Positions 28,622 through 37,881 are shown, numbered from the stretch's first letter. The stretch is DNA of 64,000 nucleotides from Zhongshania aquimaris (GCF_019312595.1 NZ_JAHWDQ010000001.1:1676926-1740925), one strand, 5' to 3'. Translations and numbers: made by a program. Notes: generated by a model not told the origin, from the sequence alone.

Positions 28622-29868
28622 TACTCCGCTGCGGCACCGGGCAAAATGCCCGCTGCTCTGGCTACAAAACGTGATTTTGCCGGCGGGGTGACATCCAGCA
28701 TAGAAAGACCGAGATTTCTAAACAGACTGAGCATCGGCTTACGATTACTGAAAATGCCGGTGAGCTGATCGGAGAAGGTCGTGGTCACCAACTGGTCGCC
28801 ACGCTGACTATTGATATATTTCTGCAATAATTTTAAATCGCCGAGATTCTCGCCGCGACTGTGCGCAGTCGCCACCAAGCGACTCAGGCACGCCACATCG
28901 CGCAGCGCTAAATTAAAGCCCTGCCCAGCCACCGGATGCAGTGAATGGGCAGCGTTACCCAGCACCGCTACTTGGCCACGAACCTGCTCATCGGCTTGCA
29001 TTAGGCGCAGCGGAAAGGCATTGCGCTGGCCGACTTTGCGCAAGCGGCCTAAGCGATAGCCAAAGTTGCGCTGCAGCTCTGCTAAAAACTCCTCGTCCGA
29101 CCACATTGCAACTTCATCAGCCATGGCTTCGGGGAAGGTCCACACCAATGCAGAGCGGGACATACCAGACTCATCGGCTAACAGCGGTAACAAGGCCAGC
29201 GGCCCGCGCTCGGTAAAACGCTCGTAGGCACAGCCTTTGTGGGGCTTTTCCGTCGCGACATTCGCGATCACCGCGACCTGGTGATAATCGTCAACACTTG
29301 CGCCAATACCAAGCTGAGTGCGCAAGCCAGAATCAGCGCCGTCGGCAATGGCAACCAACTGGGTCGTGACTTCTCGCAGTGAATCACCCTCACGCACACT
29401 CAAAGTCGCATAGGACTTCGACACCACCACAGACTCTACCGAGGCCGGTGACAGAAATTCCACCGCCGTGTTCTGGCGCAATTGATTGAGCAAAACATTG
29501 CCAAGCCAGGCATTTTCAACAACGTAACCTAAGGCACGCCAACCCTGGCTTTCTGCGCTCATTAACACGCTACCAAAATGGCCGCGGTCAGACACATGAA
29601 CCTGTGAAATGGCACAAATATGTTCCGTAAGCAGAGGCCACACTGCCAGCTCTTCATAAATTTGCGCGCTGCCAAAAGACAAGGCCGTAGAGCGCGCATC
29701 AAAGCTGGGCCGATAAGCGGGCTTACCCTCGCCGTGTGGCGGCAGCGGGAAATTCTCTACCACCAAAACGCGCAGCCCCGCCTGACTATATTTATCTAGA
29801 CACAGAGCCAAGCTAGCGCCGACCATGCCGCCGCCAGCGATCACCACGTCGTAATCAGACCGAGGCAA
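28621..29868 (-). CDS. ubiH: 2-octaprenyl-6-methoxyphenol hydroxylase UbiH
   Basis: 415 residues. FAD motif VIAGGGMVGASLALCLD, later VLGNAAHSLHPVAGQGFNLA. The Asn-for-Asp change (GNAAH) and the place right after pepP are UbiH features. It introduces the C1 hydroxyl in ubiquinone synthesis. The start is a TTG with GGAGG 6 nt upstream, overlapping the pepP end by 14 nt; the next in-frame Met is inside the FAD motif. Confidence 0.92.
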   Translation of the reverse strand: MPRSDYDVVIAGGGMVGASLALCLDKYSQAGLRVLVVENFPLPPHGEGKPAYRPSFDARSTALSFGSAQIYEELAVWPLLTEHICAISQVHVSDRGHFGSVLMSAESQGWRALGYVVENAWLGNVLLNQLRQNTAVEFLSPASVESVVVSKSYATLSVREGDSLREVTTQLVAIADGADSGLRTQLGIGASVDDYHQVAVIANVATEKPHKGCAYERFTERGPLALLPLLADESGMSRSALVWTFPEAMADEVAMWSDEEFLAELQRNFGYRLGRLRKVGQRNAFPLRLMQADEQVRGQVAVLGNAAHSLHPVAGQGFNLALRDVACLSRLVATAHSRGENLGDLKLLQKYINSQRGDQLVTTTFSDQLTGIFSNRKPMLSLFRNLGLSMLDVTPPAKSRFVARAAGILPGAAAE

Positions 29869-31186
29869 GACGCGCCTCCGCCATCAAGGCTTCTATCTCT
29901 TCCGCTTCTTTGGGCACGTATGCCGTCAAAATTTCACAGCCAGATTTGTTTACCACCACATCGTCTTCAATACGAATGCCAATACCGCGCCACTTCGCAT
30001 CAACGTCTTTATTATCGAACGCCACATAGATCCCTGGCTCGATAGTAAGCACCATACCCTCTTCAAGCACCCGCCACTCACCGCCCACTTTGTAGTCACC
30101 GACATCGTGAACATCCATGCCAAGCCAATGACCGGCTCTGTGCATATAGAACGGACGGTAGGCTTCCGCAGCAATAAGTGCATCAACATCACCGCTGAGT
30201 AGGCCCAACTTCACGAGCCCCGCCGTGATCACCCGCACGGTTTCGTCGTGGGGCTGATTCCAGTGGTTGCCAGGCTTCACAGCGGCAATGGCCGCTTTTT
30301 GCGCATCTAATACCACCTCGTATAAGGCCCGCTGCTCGGGGCTAAAACGGCCATTCGCGGGAAACGTACGGGTGATATCAGCGGCGTAATAATTCAGCTC
30401 GCAGCCGGCGTCGATCAACACTAGATCGCCGTCGCGAACTTCGCAGCTATTCTCAACATAATGCAATATGCAGCCATTTTTGCCGGCGCCAACAATCGTG
30501 CTATAGGCTGGAAACCGAGCGCCATTACGACCAAATTCATGCAGAATTTCAGCTTCTAATTGATATTCAAATACACCGGGTCGGCACAAGCGCATTGCGC
30601 GGCGATGGGCCTCTGCTGAAATTTCGCCGGCGCGACGCATCACTTTTAATTCCGCCGCCGACTTATATAAACGCAGATCGTGTAAATGATGATCTAGGTC
30701 CAAAAACTCCCCTGGCGGCTGGGCGCCAGTGCGCACCTTGGAGCGAATCACGTTCACCCACTGCATCACCTGTTGATCGAACTCAGTGTGCCGCCCCATG
30801 GCGTAGTACACACGCTGACGCCCCTCCAGCAGGCCGGGAAGAATGTCGTCAATATCCGCAATAGGGAAGGCGTCATCGGCGCCGTAGTGAGAACAGGCCC
30901 CCTCTGGGCCAGCGCGATAGCCGGTCCACAGCTCCATAGCCGGATCGCGGTCTTGGCAAAACAGTACGCACTCACCAGTAGCACGGCCAGGCAGCAAGAC
31001 CAAAACTGCATCGGGCTCGTCAAAGCCCGTTAGATAATAAAAGTCACTATCCTGACGAAAAGCGTATTCAGAATCCCGATTTCGGGTCACCATTTTGGCA
31101 GAGGGCACCACAGCAATACTGCCTGGCTCCATCAGTGCCATTAATTTTTTACGGCGGCGAGCAAATTCCTGCTTACTAATCGTCAT
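29855..31186 (-). CDS. pepP: Xaa-Pro aminopeptidase PepP
   Basis: 443 residues (E. coli 441). Di-manganese aminopeptidase that removes N-terminal residues before proline. Metal ligands are readable: DAGCELNYYAADITRTFP (two Asp), HRAGHWLGMDVHDVGD (His), LTIEPGIYV (Glu) and RIEDDVVV (Glu). The start is set at MTISKQEFARRRKKLM, which matches family N-termini; a GTG seven codons upstream is the alternative. It lies about 120 nt downstream of ygfB and coupled to ubiH. Confidence 0.95.
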   Translation of the reverse strand: MTISKQEFARRRKKLMALMEPGSIAVVPSAKMVTRNRDSEYAFRQDSDFYYLTGFDEPDAVLVLLPGRATGECVLFCQDRDPAMELWTGYRAGPEGACSHYGADDAFPIADIDDILPGLLEGRQRVYYAMGRHTEFDQQVMQWVNVIRSKVRTGAQPPGEFLDLDHHLHDLRLYKSAAELKVMRRAGEISAEAHRRAMRLCRPGVFEYQLEAEILHEFGRNGARFPAYSTIVGAGKNGCILHYVENSCEVRDGDLVLIDAGCELNYYAADITRTFPANGRFSPEQRALYEVVLDAQKAAIAAVKPGNHWNQPHDETVRVITAGLVKLGLLSGDVDALIAAEAYRPFYMHRAGHWLGMDVHDVGDYKVGGEWRVLEEGMVLTIEPGIYVAFDNKDVDAKWRGIGIRIEDDVVVNKSGCEILTAYVPKEAEEIEALMAEARLASV

Positions 31187-31307
31187 TCTTTTTTCATTAC
31201 CCTTCACTAGTGGGGGGAATATTGGAGGAAACGCTGTATCAAATGCTACAAAAGCTTATCACAGGCGCGCTTAGACTGAGCGCTGCATTGACCTGCATTA
31301 AGTCAAA

Positions 31308-31889
31308 TCAGTGCAAGCGCGGTGTATTGTCGTCATCGGCGGGCGCCTCGCCGCCATTACACTCAAGAAAGATCGTCATCGCCGCCACTCGCACATACTC
31401 ACAGACCGCAAAATAATCTTGCTCCCCGTCTTCATCAGTTTGCTCATCAGCCGATACTTGGGCGATTGCGGCAATATCGCTAATCGCCTCGGTCAGATCA
31501 GCCGAATAGGTTTTTTGCTTATCCACACTCTGCTGCTTGCCTGCCATCGCAAACCCCGTCAGATAGCCTTGGCACCACTGCCCCAAACTCGCGATACGCT
31601 GATCCAAATCGAACTCATCGTCCGGCAACAATAAATCTAAGCTCATCTCGCCAGACTCCATGCTGTCCAGCGCAGCGGTATACACCCTATATAAGGCGTC
31701 ACTTTGCTCGGGATCGGGATTTTCACAATCCAGCAAATCGATACAGTGCTTAAGCCACGCATCCGCGCTAATACGTCCGCCCACCGAGACGAACCCCGCT
31801 GCATAGCCGTGCAGTTCAGCCGGCGGCTGCAGCGCCCCCAAACTCAAAAATAAATTAGCAAGATCGTCGTGTTCTAAGCTGGCGGTCAT
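31308..31889 (-). CDS. UPF0149 (YgfB) family protein
   Basis: 193 residues, acidic. UPF0149 traits: ELHGYAAGFVSVGG near the N-terminus and LGQWCQGYLTGFAMAG in the middle. YgfB in Pseudomonas influences peptidoglycan-recycling and beta-lactamase regulation; whether that applies here is unknown. ygfB-pepP-ubiH-ubiI is a conserved gammaproteobacterial order. It is divergent from the TIGR02449/zapA side across 264 bp in which I see no gene. Confidence 0.92.
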   Translation of the reverse strand: MTASLEHDDLANLFLSLGALQPPAELHGYAAGFVSVGGRISADAWLKHCIDLLDCENPDPEQSDALYRVYTAALDSMESGEMSLDLLLPDDEFDLDQRIASLGQWCQGYLTGFAMAGKQQSVDKQKTYSADLTEAISDIAAIAQVSADEQTDEDGEQDYFAVCEYVRVAAMTIFLECNGGEAPADDDNTPRLH

Positions 31890-32153
31890 GTCGTTAAATC
31901 CATCAATACATCAGTAGCCGGCAATGGTAGCGCTGCAGCGCGATAAAATCGAATATCAATGCACTTATCAAACTAGCACTTTTGCAAGGCCTAGCGCTTG
32001 CCACCCATGTTTGCGTGCCGGCTAGATACGACAGTGTCACCACCCATCTGTAAAGTGCCATGACGGAGCGGCCTCACTTAATTACGTTGACCCACCCATC
32101 AAGGCCAATCTACTATTATCCAATATCTTTCTATAAACGGACGCAATCTCAAG

Positions 32154-32363
32154 ATGGATCAGCGACAGTTGCAACTTTTGGAACGAAAAGTAGATGAAAT
32201 TGTCCAGTTGTGCGAGCAACTCGACAAAGAAAATCGTGCATTAAAAGCAGACGCATTGCACTGGCGTACTGAGCGCGAACAACTGATCGAAAAAACTGAT
32301 ATCGCCCGCGCGAAAGTTGAGTCCATGATTCAGCGTCTGCGCGCACTGGAGAAAGAGTCGTGA
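32154..32363 (+). CDS. TIGR02449 family small coiled-coil protein
   Basis: 69 residues, nearly all one amphipathic helix (LERKVDEIVQLCEQLDKENR then ALHWRTEREQLIEKT). It matches the TIGR02449 family found directly before zapA, and resembles ZapB in length and coiled-coil nature. A role at the division ring is inferred from position only. Its TGA overlaps the zapA GTG. Confidence 0.88.
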   Translation: MDQRQLQLLERKVDEIVQLCEQLDKENRALKADALHWRTEREQLIEKTDIARAKVESMIQRLRALEKES

Positions 32364-32668
32364 GCACCAACACCATCACCTTAAAAATACTCGATAAAGA
32401 ATATCAGGTGGCGTGCCCACCAGAAGAGCAAGCCGCATTGATGCAGGCTGGCCAGTTTCTAGACCAAAAAATGCGCGGTATCCGCACCTCGGGCAAAGTT
32501 ATTGGTTTAGAGCGCATTGCCGTGATGGCCGCATTAAACATTAGCTACGAAATGCTGCAAGCCAAACAAAATGCCACCCCCACAGAAGAAGAAAACCAAA
32601 CCGTTAACCGCATTAGCGACAAAGTTGAACAAACATTGCAGCGCTGCCGGCAGCTTGATATCAGCTAG
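32360..32668 (+). CDS. zapA: Cell division protein ZapA
   Basis: 102 residues. ZapA bundles FtsZ filaments. N-terminal beta-hairpin domain (TLKILDKEYQVACPPEEQAA), then the RTSGKVIGLERIAVMAALNI segment and a C-terminal coiled coil. Start is GTG, overlapping the upstream stop as GTGA with a GGAGAAAGAG RBS. The order zapA–6S RNA–fau is classic for gammaproteobacteria. Confidence 0.95.
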   Translation: MSTNTITLKILDKEYQVACPPEEQAALMQAGQFLDQKMRGIRTSGKVIGLERIAVMAALNISYEMLQAKQNATPTEEENQTVNRISDKVEQTLQRCRQLDIS

Positions 32669-32701
32669 TGTAAACAAGCACATCCCCTTATAGGTCTACC
32701 C

Positions 32702-32730
32702 TGTTATTAGCCAAAGCCAAGCGGTATACT
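32702..32730 (+). promoter_or_regulatory. Promoter of 6S RNA
   Basis: A -10 element TATACT (32725-32730) stands 8 nt before the predicted 5' end of 6S RNA. A weak -35 candidate, TGTTAT, lies 17 nt upstream. Confidence 0.6.
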
Positions 32731-32737
32731 TAGCTAC

Positions 32738-32914
32738 ACCCTGGGATATTAGCTAGGCTGCTTAGACCCCTGAGCCGATGCTTTTCCCCCCGGAGGGCTC
32801 TAGCCGAGATTGGTGTGCATGTCCGCTTGTCGGAAAGCCTAAAAATCTCGCGGAGAACTCCACCTTGAACCGCTGGGTTCAAGGGCCACGTAGCCGGCGG
32901 TATCTTGGGGCCTT
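32738..32914 (+). ncRNA. ssrS: 6S RNA
   Basis: Roughly 175 nt between zapA and fau. The closing stem pairs CCCTGGGATA (32739-32748) with TATCTTGGGG (32901-32910), counting G-U pairs. Conserved islands match E. coli 6S: CCCCTGAGCCGATG near 32767, then TTGGTGTGCATGTCCG near 32810. CTTGAAC…GGGTTCAAGG follows near 32864-32885. A run of seven T follows the end, acting as terminator. 6S RNA mimics an open promoter and holds sigma-70 RNA polymerase in stationary phase. Exact ends are inferred. Confidence 0.93.
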
Positions 32915-32980
32915 TTTTTACACCTCCCGCACACCCCTTAAATCATCACAATTTATTGTGTCGACGCTATACTGTTCAAG

Positions 32981-33583
32981 ATGAACGCCACCCTAAAATC
33001 CAAATTGCGACGCGAACTTCGCGCTAGACGCCAAAGTCTCAGCGAAGATCAGCAAACCATCGCCGCTAAGCAGTTAACGCAACGCCTTATTCGGCTGGCC
33101 GCGTTCCGCCATGCTCGCCATGTCGCTGCCTATATCGCCAGCGATGGTGAAATCTCACCGGCACCGCTTTTACGTTTCGCCAAACTAAATGCAAAGCACT
33201 GCTATCTACCTAAAATATCTCGGTCGGCAACAAGTAATAGCATGACGTTTTACCCCTACCACCACCGCCAAGCACTCGGCCCAAATCGATATGGTATTGG
33301 CGAGCCTGCGGGCTTACGCCGGCAGCCCCGAGTGCCGCGCAAACTCGATATTGTGCTTTTGCCTTTAACGGGCTTCGACAAACATGGCCGACGTCTCGGC
33401 ATGGGCGGTGGATATTACGACCGCGCTTTTGCCTTTAAACGAACATATAAAGTGCGAAAACCCATCATGATTGGTCTCGCTCATCAATGCCAAGAAGTTA
33501 ACTCACTGCCGACTGATCACTGGGATATCCCACTAGATTTTATTGTGACGGATCGGCAAGTTATAAAAGTGAAAAAGCGGTGA
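32981..33583 (+). CDS. fau: 5-formyltetrahydrofolate cyclo-ligase
   Basis: 200 residues, 5-FCL/YgfA family. N-terminal LKSKLRRELRARRQSLSEDQ; ATP/folate-binding signature GFDKHGRRLGMGGGYYDR. It converts 5-formyl-THF to 5,10-methenyl-THF. Position immediately after 6S RNA is as in E. coli ssrS-ygfA, where both can come from one transcript. Confidence 0.95.
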   Translation: MNATLKSKLRRELRARRQSLSEDQQTIAAKQLTQRLIRLAAFRHARHVAAYIASDGEISPAPLLRFAKLNAKHCYLPKISRSATSNSMTFYPYHHRQALGPNRYGIGEPAGLRRQPRVPRKLDIVLLPLTGFDKHGRRLGMGGGYYDRAFAFKRTYKVRKPIMIGLAHQCQEVNSLPTDHWDIPLDFIVTDRQVIKVKKR

Positions 33584-33644
33584 GTGCCGCTCTAATATTT
33601 TAACAATCACTATGGAAGCTTTGCGTTCAGATTCTGTGGTATCT

Positions 33645-33674
33645 CGTCATACCCGACCCCGATCGGGTATTCAG
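33645..33674. repeat. Dispersed hairpin repeat, copy 1
   Basis: CGTCAT followed by an 8-bp perfect stem ATACCCGA / TCGGGTAT (33649-33656 with 33663-33670), loop CCCCGA, then TCAG. The minus strand at 63804-63833 has the same layout and the identical loop. It resembles in design the Neisseria dRS3-type and other CGTCAT-plus-inverted-repeat elements found between genes. Confidence 0.65.
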
Positions 33675-33775
33675 CTGAGCTGAGTAGCGTATGCCTTTGT
33701 TTAGGTAGCTGATCCTCGACTAGCTTTTTCAAGACATATCCGAGTCAAATGCGTTACTCGTTCAGGCGCCCATTC

Positions 33776-34198
33776 CTAAACAATTTCAGGTGCCATCGTT
33801 TTCTCAATATTTCGTAAAATATCACGCCACGAAACCATGCCAACAATATACTCGCCATCCCTAACAATCGGTATGCAAGATATTTTATTTTTATTGAAAA
33901 TATGTATAGCATCACGGACCGATGACTCTTCATCTGATGTTATAGCTTGTCGAGTCATAATTTGGTGAACTTTTTTATTAAGTGTCGCCATATCCTTACT
34001 TGTAGCCGCCATGGTGCCTATATTCGGACTAATCGACTTGAGCAAATCTCTATCCGAAACAATGCCACACAATTTCCCGTCACAAATGACTGCAAGGTGA
34101 TGGAAATTCGTTTTATCAAACAACTCCTTTACCACTCTTAAATTGTCATCCAATTCCACTGTGACAACTTTCTTACTCATTATGTCTTTTATTTTCAT
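33776..34198 (-). CDS. CBS-domain pair protein
   Basis: 140 residues, almost entirely two CBS domains: IKDIMSKKVVTVELDDNLRV to GIVSDRDLL (first), then IMTRQAITSDEESSVRDAIH to GMVSWRDIL (second). Such stand-alone modules bind adenine nucleotides and act as sensors; the partner is unknown. The start at 34198 (MKIKDIM) is the family-like one. It lies next to the PilU-type gene on the same strand with a 171-nt gap. Confidence 0.88.
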   Translation of the reverse strand: MKIKDIMSKKVVTVELDDNLRVVKELFDKTNFHHLAVICDGKLCGIVSDRDLLKSISPNIGTMAATSKDMATLNKKVHQIMTRQAITSDEESSVRDAIHIFNKNKISCIPIVRDGEYIVGMVSWRDILRNIEKTMAPEIV

Positions 34199-34369
34199 AG
34201 TAAATCCACGCCCCAATACAAGAAGGTGCACTACTCCGAACATGTATAGTTATGGCTAATTCCGTGACTAAATATAATTTAGTCACTATTCCAACCAAAA
34301 AATATAACTTAAAGCCTCTGCTAATTGCATAAATATTTATGCGGGGATGACTCAATTAAATTAGTAGCC

Positions 34370-35500
34370 TTACTGATCTTCAGAAAAACGTGCGCCCTCA
34401 GCATCTATTTGTAGAGATGGCGCATCATCTGTGGAATGCTTTTCCGACAGGCGGATACGCAAGGCAAGATTTGTATGGGAATCCGCGTTGTGAAGCGCCG
34501 TTTCTAAAGTAATCCTGCCAGACTCATACAAATTGAATAACATCTGATCGAAAGTGTGCATCCCAGATTCATTACCTTTGCCCATAGCATCTCGAATTTC
34601 ATCCACACGACCATGTTGAATTAAATCGGATATATGTGATGAGAGAAGTAATAACTCTGTACAGAGTGCTCGATCACCGTCTATCGAAGGCACTAATCGC
34701 TGAGCAACAACCCCTTTTAAATTAAGTGACAGATCCAGAAGGAGTTGTTTATGAGCCTGTTCCGGGAAAAAATTTAGAATACGCTCAATCGCTTGGTTCG
34801 CATTATTCGCATGCATGGTTGCCAAGCATAAGTGCCCAGTTTCAGCGTAAGCTATTGCGTGCTTCGCCGTTTCAACATTGCGAATTTCTCCGATCATAAT
34901 GACATCGGGGGCTTCTCGCATTGCGTTGACCAATGCGTCGTCAAAGGTTTTTGTATCGATCCCAACTTCGCGCTGATCCACAAGCGATCTCTTGTGCGGA
35001 AAAAGAAATTCGATTGGATCTTCAATAGTCAAAATATGGCCATCTACATGCTCAGAGCGGTGTCCGATCATTGCGGCAAGAGTGGTACTTTTTCCTGAGC
35101 CCGCGGCGCCAACAACTAACACTAAACCGCGTTTAAGCATAACCAAGTCACCGCATGGCTTGGGCAAACCGAGCTGAGTAAATGAGGGGATTTTGGATTT
35201 TATTAGGCGGGCAACAAGGGCAACTTCACCGCGCTGATAGTAGACGTTTACCCTAAAGCGAGCCAACCCAGATACTGAAACAGAAAGATTTGCCTCAAAG
35301 GTTTCCTCAAAATCAGAGGTTTGACGATCTGTCATTATCTCATAAGCCATTTGCTTAACTTCACCAGGCTCAAGAATTCCAGTCTTAACGGGATGGGTAA
35401 CACCGTTGATTTTAACGTGAGGGGGAGCGCCGCAACTTAGAAATAAGTCCGACGCCTCCTTCTTAACCATCAATGCAAATAGCTCATGTATATCTTGCAT
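34370..35500 (-). CDS. pilU: PilU-type twitching-motility ATPase
   Basis: 376 residues, type IV pilus retraction ATPase family. Walker A GAAGSGKST (about 131-139), the Asp box with ILTIEDPIEFLFPHK, Walker B MIGEIRN, His box LATMHANNANQAIERI. The C-terminal extension past GMHTFDQMLFNLYESGRI is of PilU rather than PilT type. The start at 35500 follows GAGGTC. No pilT or other pil gene is nearby, so it may be an extra PilU. Divergent from the HD-GYP gene. Confidence 0.88.
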   Translation of the reverse strand: MQDIHELFALMVKKEASDLFLSCGAPPHVKINGVTHPVKTGILEPGEVKQMAYEIMTDRQTSDFEETFEANLSVSVSGLARFRVNVYYQRGEVALVARLIKSKIPSFTQLGLPKPCGDLVMLKRGLVLVVGAAGSGKSTTLAAMIGHRSEHVDGHILTIEDPIEFLFPHKRSLVDQREVGIDTKTFDDALVNAMREAPDVIMIGEIRNVETAKHAIAYAETGHLCLATMHANNANQAIERILNFFPEQAHKQLLLDLSLNLKGVVAQRLVPSIDGDRALCTELLLLSSHISDLIQHGRVDEIRDAMGKGNESGMHTFDQMLFNLYESGRITLETALHNADSHTNLALRIRLSEKHSTDDAPSLQIDAEGARFSEDQ

Positions 35501-35716
35501 ATATGACCTCAAATACGTAAGCCTTCAAAGGCCTTTTCTTGATCATACTCGCCCACCTAAGCGCCAACCATAGGGGAATCACGTATAGGAGAGTAGCAAC
35601 AATCGACGCTTAGAATTTAATAAGGGCATCTTTGTATTCGATTTCGAAAAAGCTGCCTATTTCACAATTTCCTTTATTTTACTGTTCTAAAAACATGGAG
35701 AATTCGTGGATTTATA

Positions 35717-35730
35717 CTATACCTGTATAG
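35717..35730. promoter_or_regulatory. Possible operator upstream of the HD-GYP gene
   Basis: Inverted repeat CTATAC-CT-GTATAG within the AT-rich promoter region of the HD-GYP gene, 26 nt before its ATG. It overlaps TATACT-like -10 candidates. A regulator cannot be named; the repeat may be fortuitous. Confidence 0.3.
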
Positions 35731-35755
35731 ATAACAGTAATTGGCGATAAGTGTC

Positions 35756-37489
35756 ATGGCAGACAAGAAGAGGCTTAAGCGGCCGAAGTCAGGGAAGCTA
35801 GACGCCGATGATTTATACGCGATTATAAATACATCGAAGGATCTCCATTGGATTCTTGACGAAGATGGGCTCGTCAGATTTGTCAATTCAACCTCCGCGA
35901 TGGGGTTCGAATCCGACGAAGTTATCAATATGTCCTTCTTTGCATACCTACACCCAGATGATGTTGATTCTGCACATAATTATATTGCGGAGCTTCGAGT
36001 CGGCCATAAGCCATTTCTCGACTGCAACTGGCGAATGCGCTCAAAAAATGAGGGCTGGGTTGCTATGGAAGTCTGGGGAGCGGCGCTGCCTAAAACAAGT
36101 AATATGATGGGGTCAGTGTTACATATGACCGATGTTTCACTTCGTTCTAACATCGCTGAAAATTCAAATTTAACGAAACAAGCTCGAAATCTTCTAGAGA
36201 TAGCAAACTTTCTTCCTGATGTGTTTTGGATTACAGAGTTAAAAACCAATACTGTTCAATATATTAGCCCCGGCTACGAGCGGGTGTGGGGCAAGTCCTG
36301 CGCAAGCGTTTATGAGGACGCGGATTCTTTTTTGTATTCAATTCATCGCGACGATATATCGCGGGTGATCCAAGCCCGAAACAATCGACTCCAGCACGAA
36401 AGCTATGAAGTGGAATTTCGAATTATTCGTCCCGACGGTGAAGTTAGGCATATTTGGGCTCATGGTCATACGCAAGTAAATTGCGCCACAAATGAGACTG
36501 ATCGGTTTATTGGGATCGCAACAGACATTACCGAAAGAAAGCAAAATGAATTAAATTTGCGCCTTTTTAGAAAACAAATAGACGGCGCTAACGATATTAT
36601 GATTTTGCTAAATGCGGCGACGTTAGAAGTAATTAACATAAACGACCGAGGCTTAAGCACCCTCGGCTATACCGTAGAAGAGATATTGAACACGCCGCTT
36701 AATCGTATAACCGCCTCCAACCGCGACGCCTTGCTTTTAAAATTAAACAATCGTGACATGGGAGCGCCCTCGATCAGGTACGAAGACGAGCTTATTTGTC
36801 GCGACGGATCAACGTTCCCCGTCGAGATTAACGTAAATATAGTGTCGACTGATTTAGAATATCTATATGCGTCAATACGTGACATTTCCGATAAAAAGCG
36901 TCTTGCGGATAGCATGCGCTCAACTGTCTACGCTCTGGCAAGTGCGCTGGAATCAAGGGATTCGTATACGTCTGGACATCAGCAACGAGTATGCCTACTT
37001 GCTGTAGCAATAGCTGAGCTATTGGGTTTATCACCCGAGGTCATTCAAGGCCTGGAATTGGCAGCAACGGTTCATGACATCGGGAAAATAGCCGTTCCGT
37101 CTCAAATACTTTCAAAACCAGGTCGATTACTGCCACCGGAGTTCGAGTTAATCAAACTGCACGCGCAGACCGGTTACGAGATCCTAAGTAAAGTCGATTT
37201 CCCTTGGCCCATCGCCAAGATAGTTCAGCAACATCATGAACGATGTGATGGGTCGGGTTATCCATTAGGCCTTTGCAAAGACGAGATATTGATTGAGGCC
37301 AGGATTATTGCCGTCGCAGATGTGATTGAGGCAATGACCTCTCACCGCCCATATCGACCGGCTCTCGGCATCAATGCCGCTTTAGATGAAATTAAACGAG
37401 GCCGCGGAAAAATTTACGATGAAACTGTGGTAGACACCGCACTATCACTGCACTCCCTTAATAAGTTAATACCTTTGATAACCTGCTAG
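35756..37489 (+). CDS. PAS-domain HD-GYP signalling protein
   Basis: 577 residues, no membrane segment. Three PAS-like modules: about 15-130 (WILDEDGLVRFVNSTSAMGF), 145-270 (DVFWITELKTNTVQYISPGY ending ATDITERKQNE) and 275-395 (ending ASIRDISDKKR). Then an HD-GYP domain with HD at 440-441 (VHDIGKIAVP) and GYP at 501-503 (HHERCDGSGYP). This domain degrades cyclic-di-GMP; the catalytic set looks intact. A TTG five codons upstream is an alternative start. Divergent from pilU, it suggests c-di-GMP control of surface behaviour. Confidence 0.93.
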   Translation: MADKKRLKRPKSGKLDADDLYAIINTSKDLHWILDEDGLVRFVNSTSAMGFESDEVINMSFFAYLHPDDVDSAHNYIAELRVGHKPFLDCNWRMRSKNEGWVAMEVWGAALPKTSNMMGSVLHMTDVSLRSNIAENSNLTKQARNLLEIANFLPDVFWITELKTNTVQYISPGYERVWGKSCASVYEDADSFLYSIHRDDISRVIQARNNRLQHESYEVEFRIIRPDGEVRHIWAHGHTQVNCATNETDRFIGIATDITERKQNELNLRLFRKQIDGANDIMILLNAATLEVININDRGLSTLGYTVEEILNTPLNRITASNRDALLLKLNNRDMGAPSIRYEDELICRDGSTFPVEINVNIVSTDLEYLYASIRDISDKKRLADSMRSTVYALASALESRDSYTSGHQQRVCLLAVAIAELLGLSPEVIQGLELAATVHDIGKIAVPSQILSKPGRLLPPEFELIKLHAQTGYEILSKVDFPWPIAKIVQQHHERCDGSGYPLGLCKDEILIEARIIAVADVIEAMTSHRPYRPALGINAALDEIKRGRGKIYDETVVDTALSLHSLNKLIPLITC

Positions 37490-37656
37490 CTCAAAGAAAA
37501 TTGTAGACACGCAATTTAATTAACAGCGGTTCACACCGCAAAGCCCACAAAGTTTTCGAACACACGCGCCAAGCAGTCTTGGCCAGTCAAGTCGCAGAGC
37601 GCCAGCCTACTATCTCAAACATGCAGCAAAATACTTCTCGACTTAAATGCGTTTAA

Positions 37657-37678
37657 GGAAAGCGTAAATACGCTTTCC
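37657..37678 (+). terminator. Inverted repeat, possible terminator of the HD-GYP gene
   Basis: Perfect 8-bp stem GGAAAGCG / CGCTTTCC with loop TAAATA, followed by ATTTCT. It lies 168 nt after the HD-GYP stop, far for a simple terminator, and the T-tract is poor. Confidence 0.35.
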
Positions 37679-37813
37679 ATTTCTGCTAGCGAACTTGAGA
37701 GATCCTCCACTTTCGAGTGATACCTTATCGGAGCACCAATGAATCGCAAGTCGACAAGCAAGAACATATCCACTAATTACAGCGCCCCCGTGAAATACTT
37801 ACCTCCAAAAAAA

Positions 37814-37834
37814 TAGCCCTCACAAGGAGAGCCA
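37814..37834 (-). terminator. Terminator of ilvA
   Basis: Read on the minus strand: stem TGGCTCTC / GAGGGCTA (two G-U pairs), loop of five, then TTTTTTT. It lies 48 nt past the ilvA stop. The A-run on the other side means it could also stop plus-strand transcripts. Confidence 0.75.
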
Positions 37835-37881
37835 TTTTTTCAACACATTGGATAAGCTGCAACGCCTACACCAAACTCCAG

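Larger units (their letters stand above)
37490..37881. other. Intergenic region with two hairpins
   Basis: 392 bp between convergent HD-GYP and ilvA genes. It contains an inverted repeat at 37657-37678 and a terminator at 37814-37834 (listed separately). No coding potential or known RNA was recognised in the rest. Confidence 0.55.
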
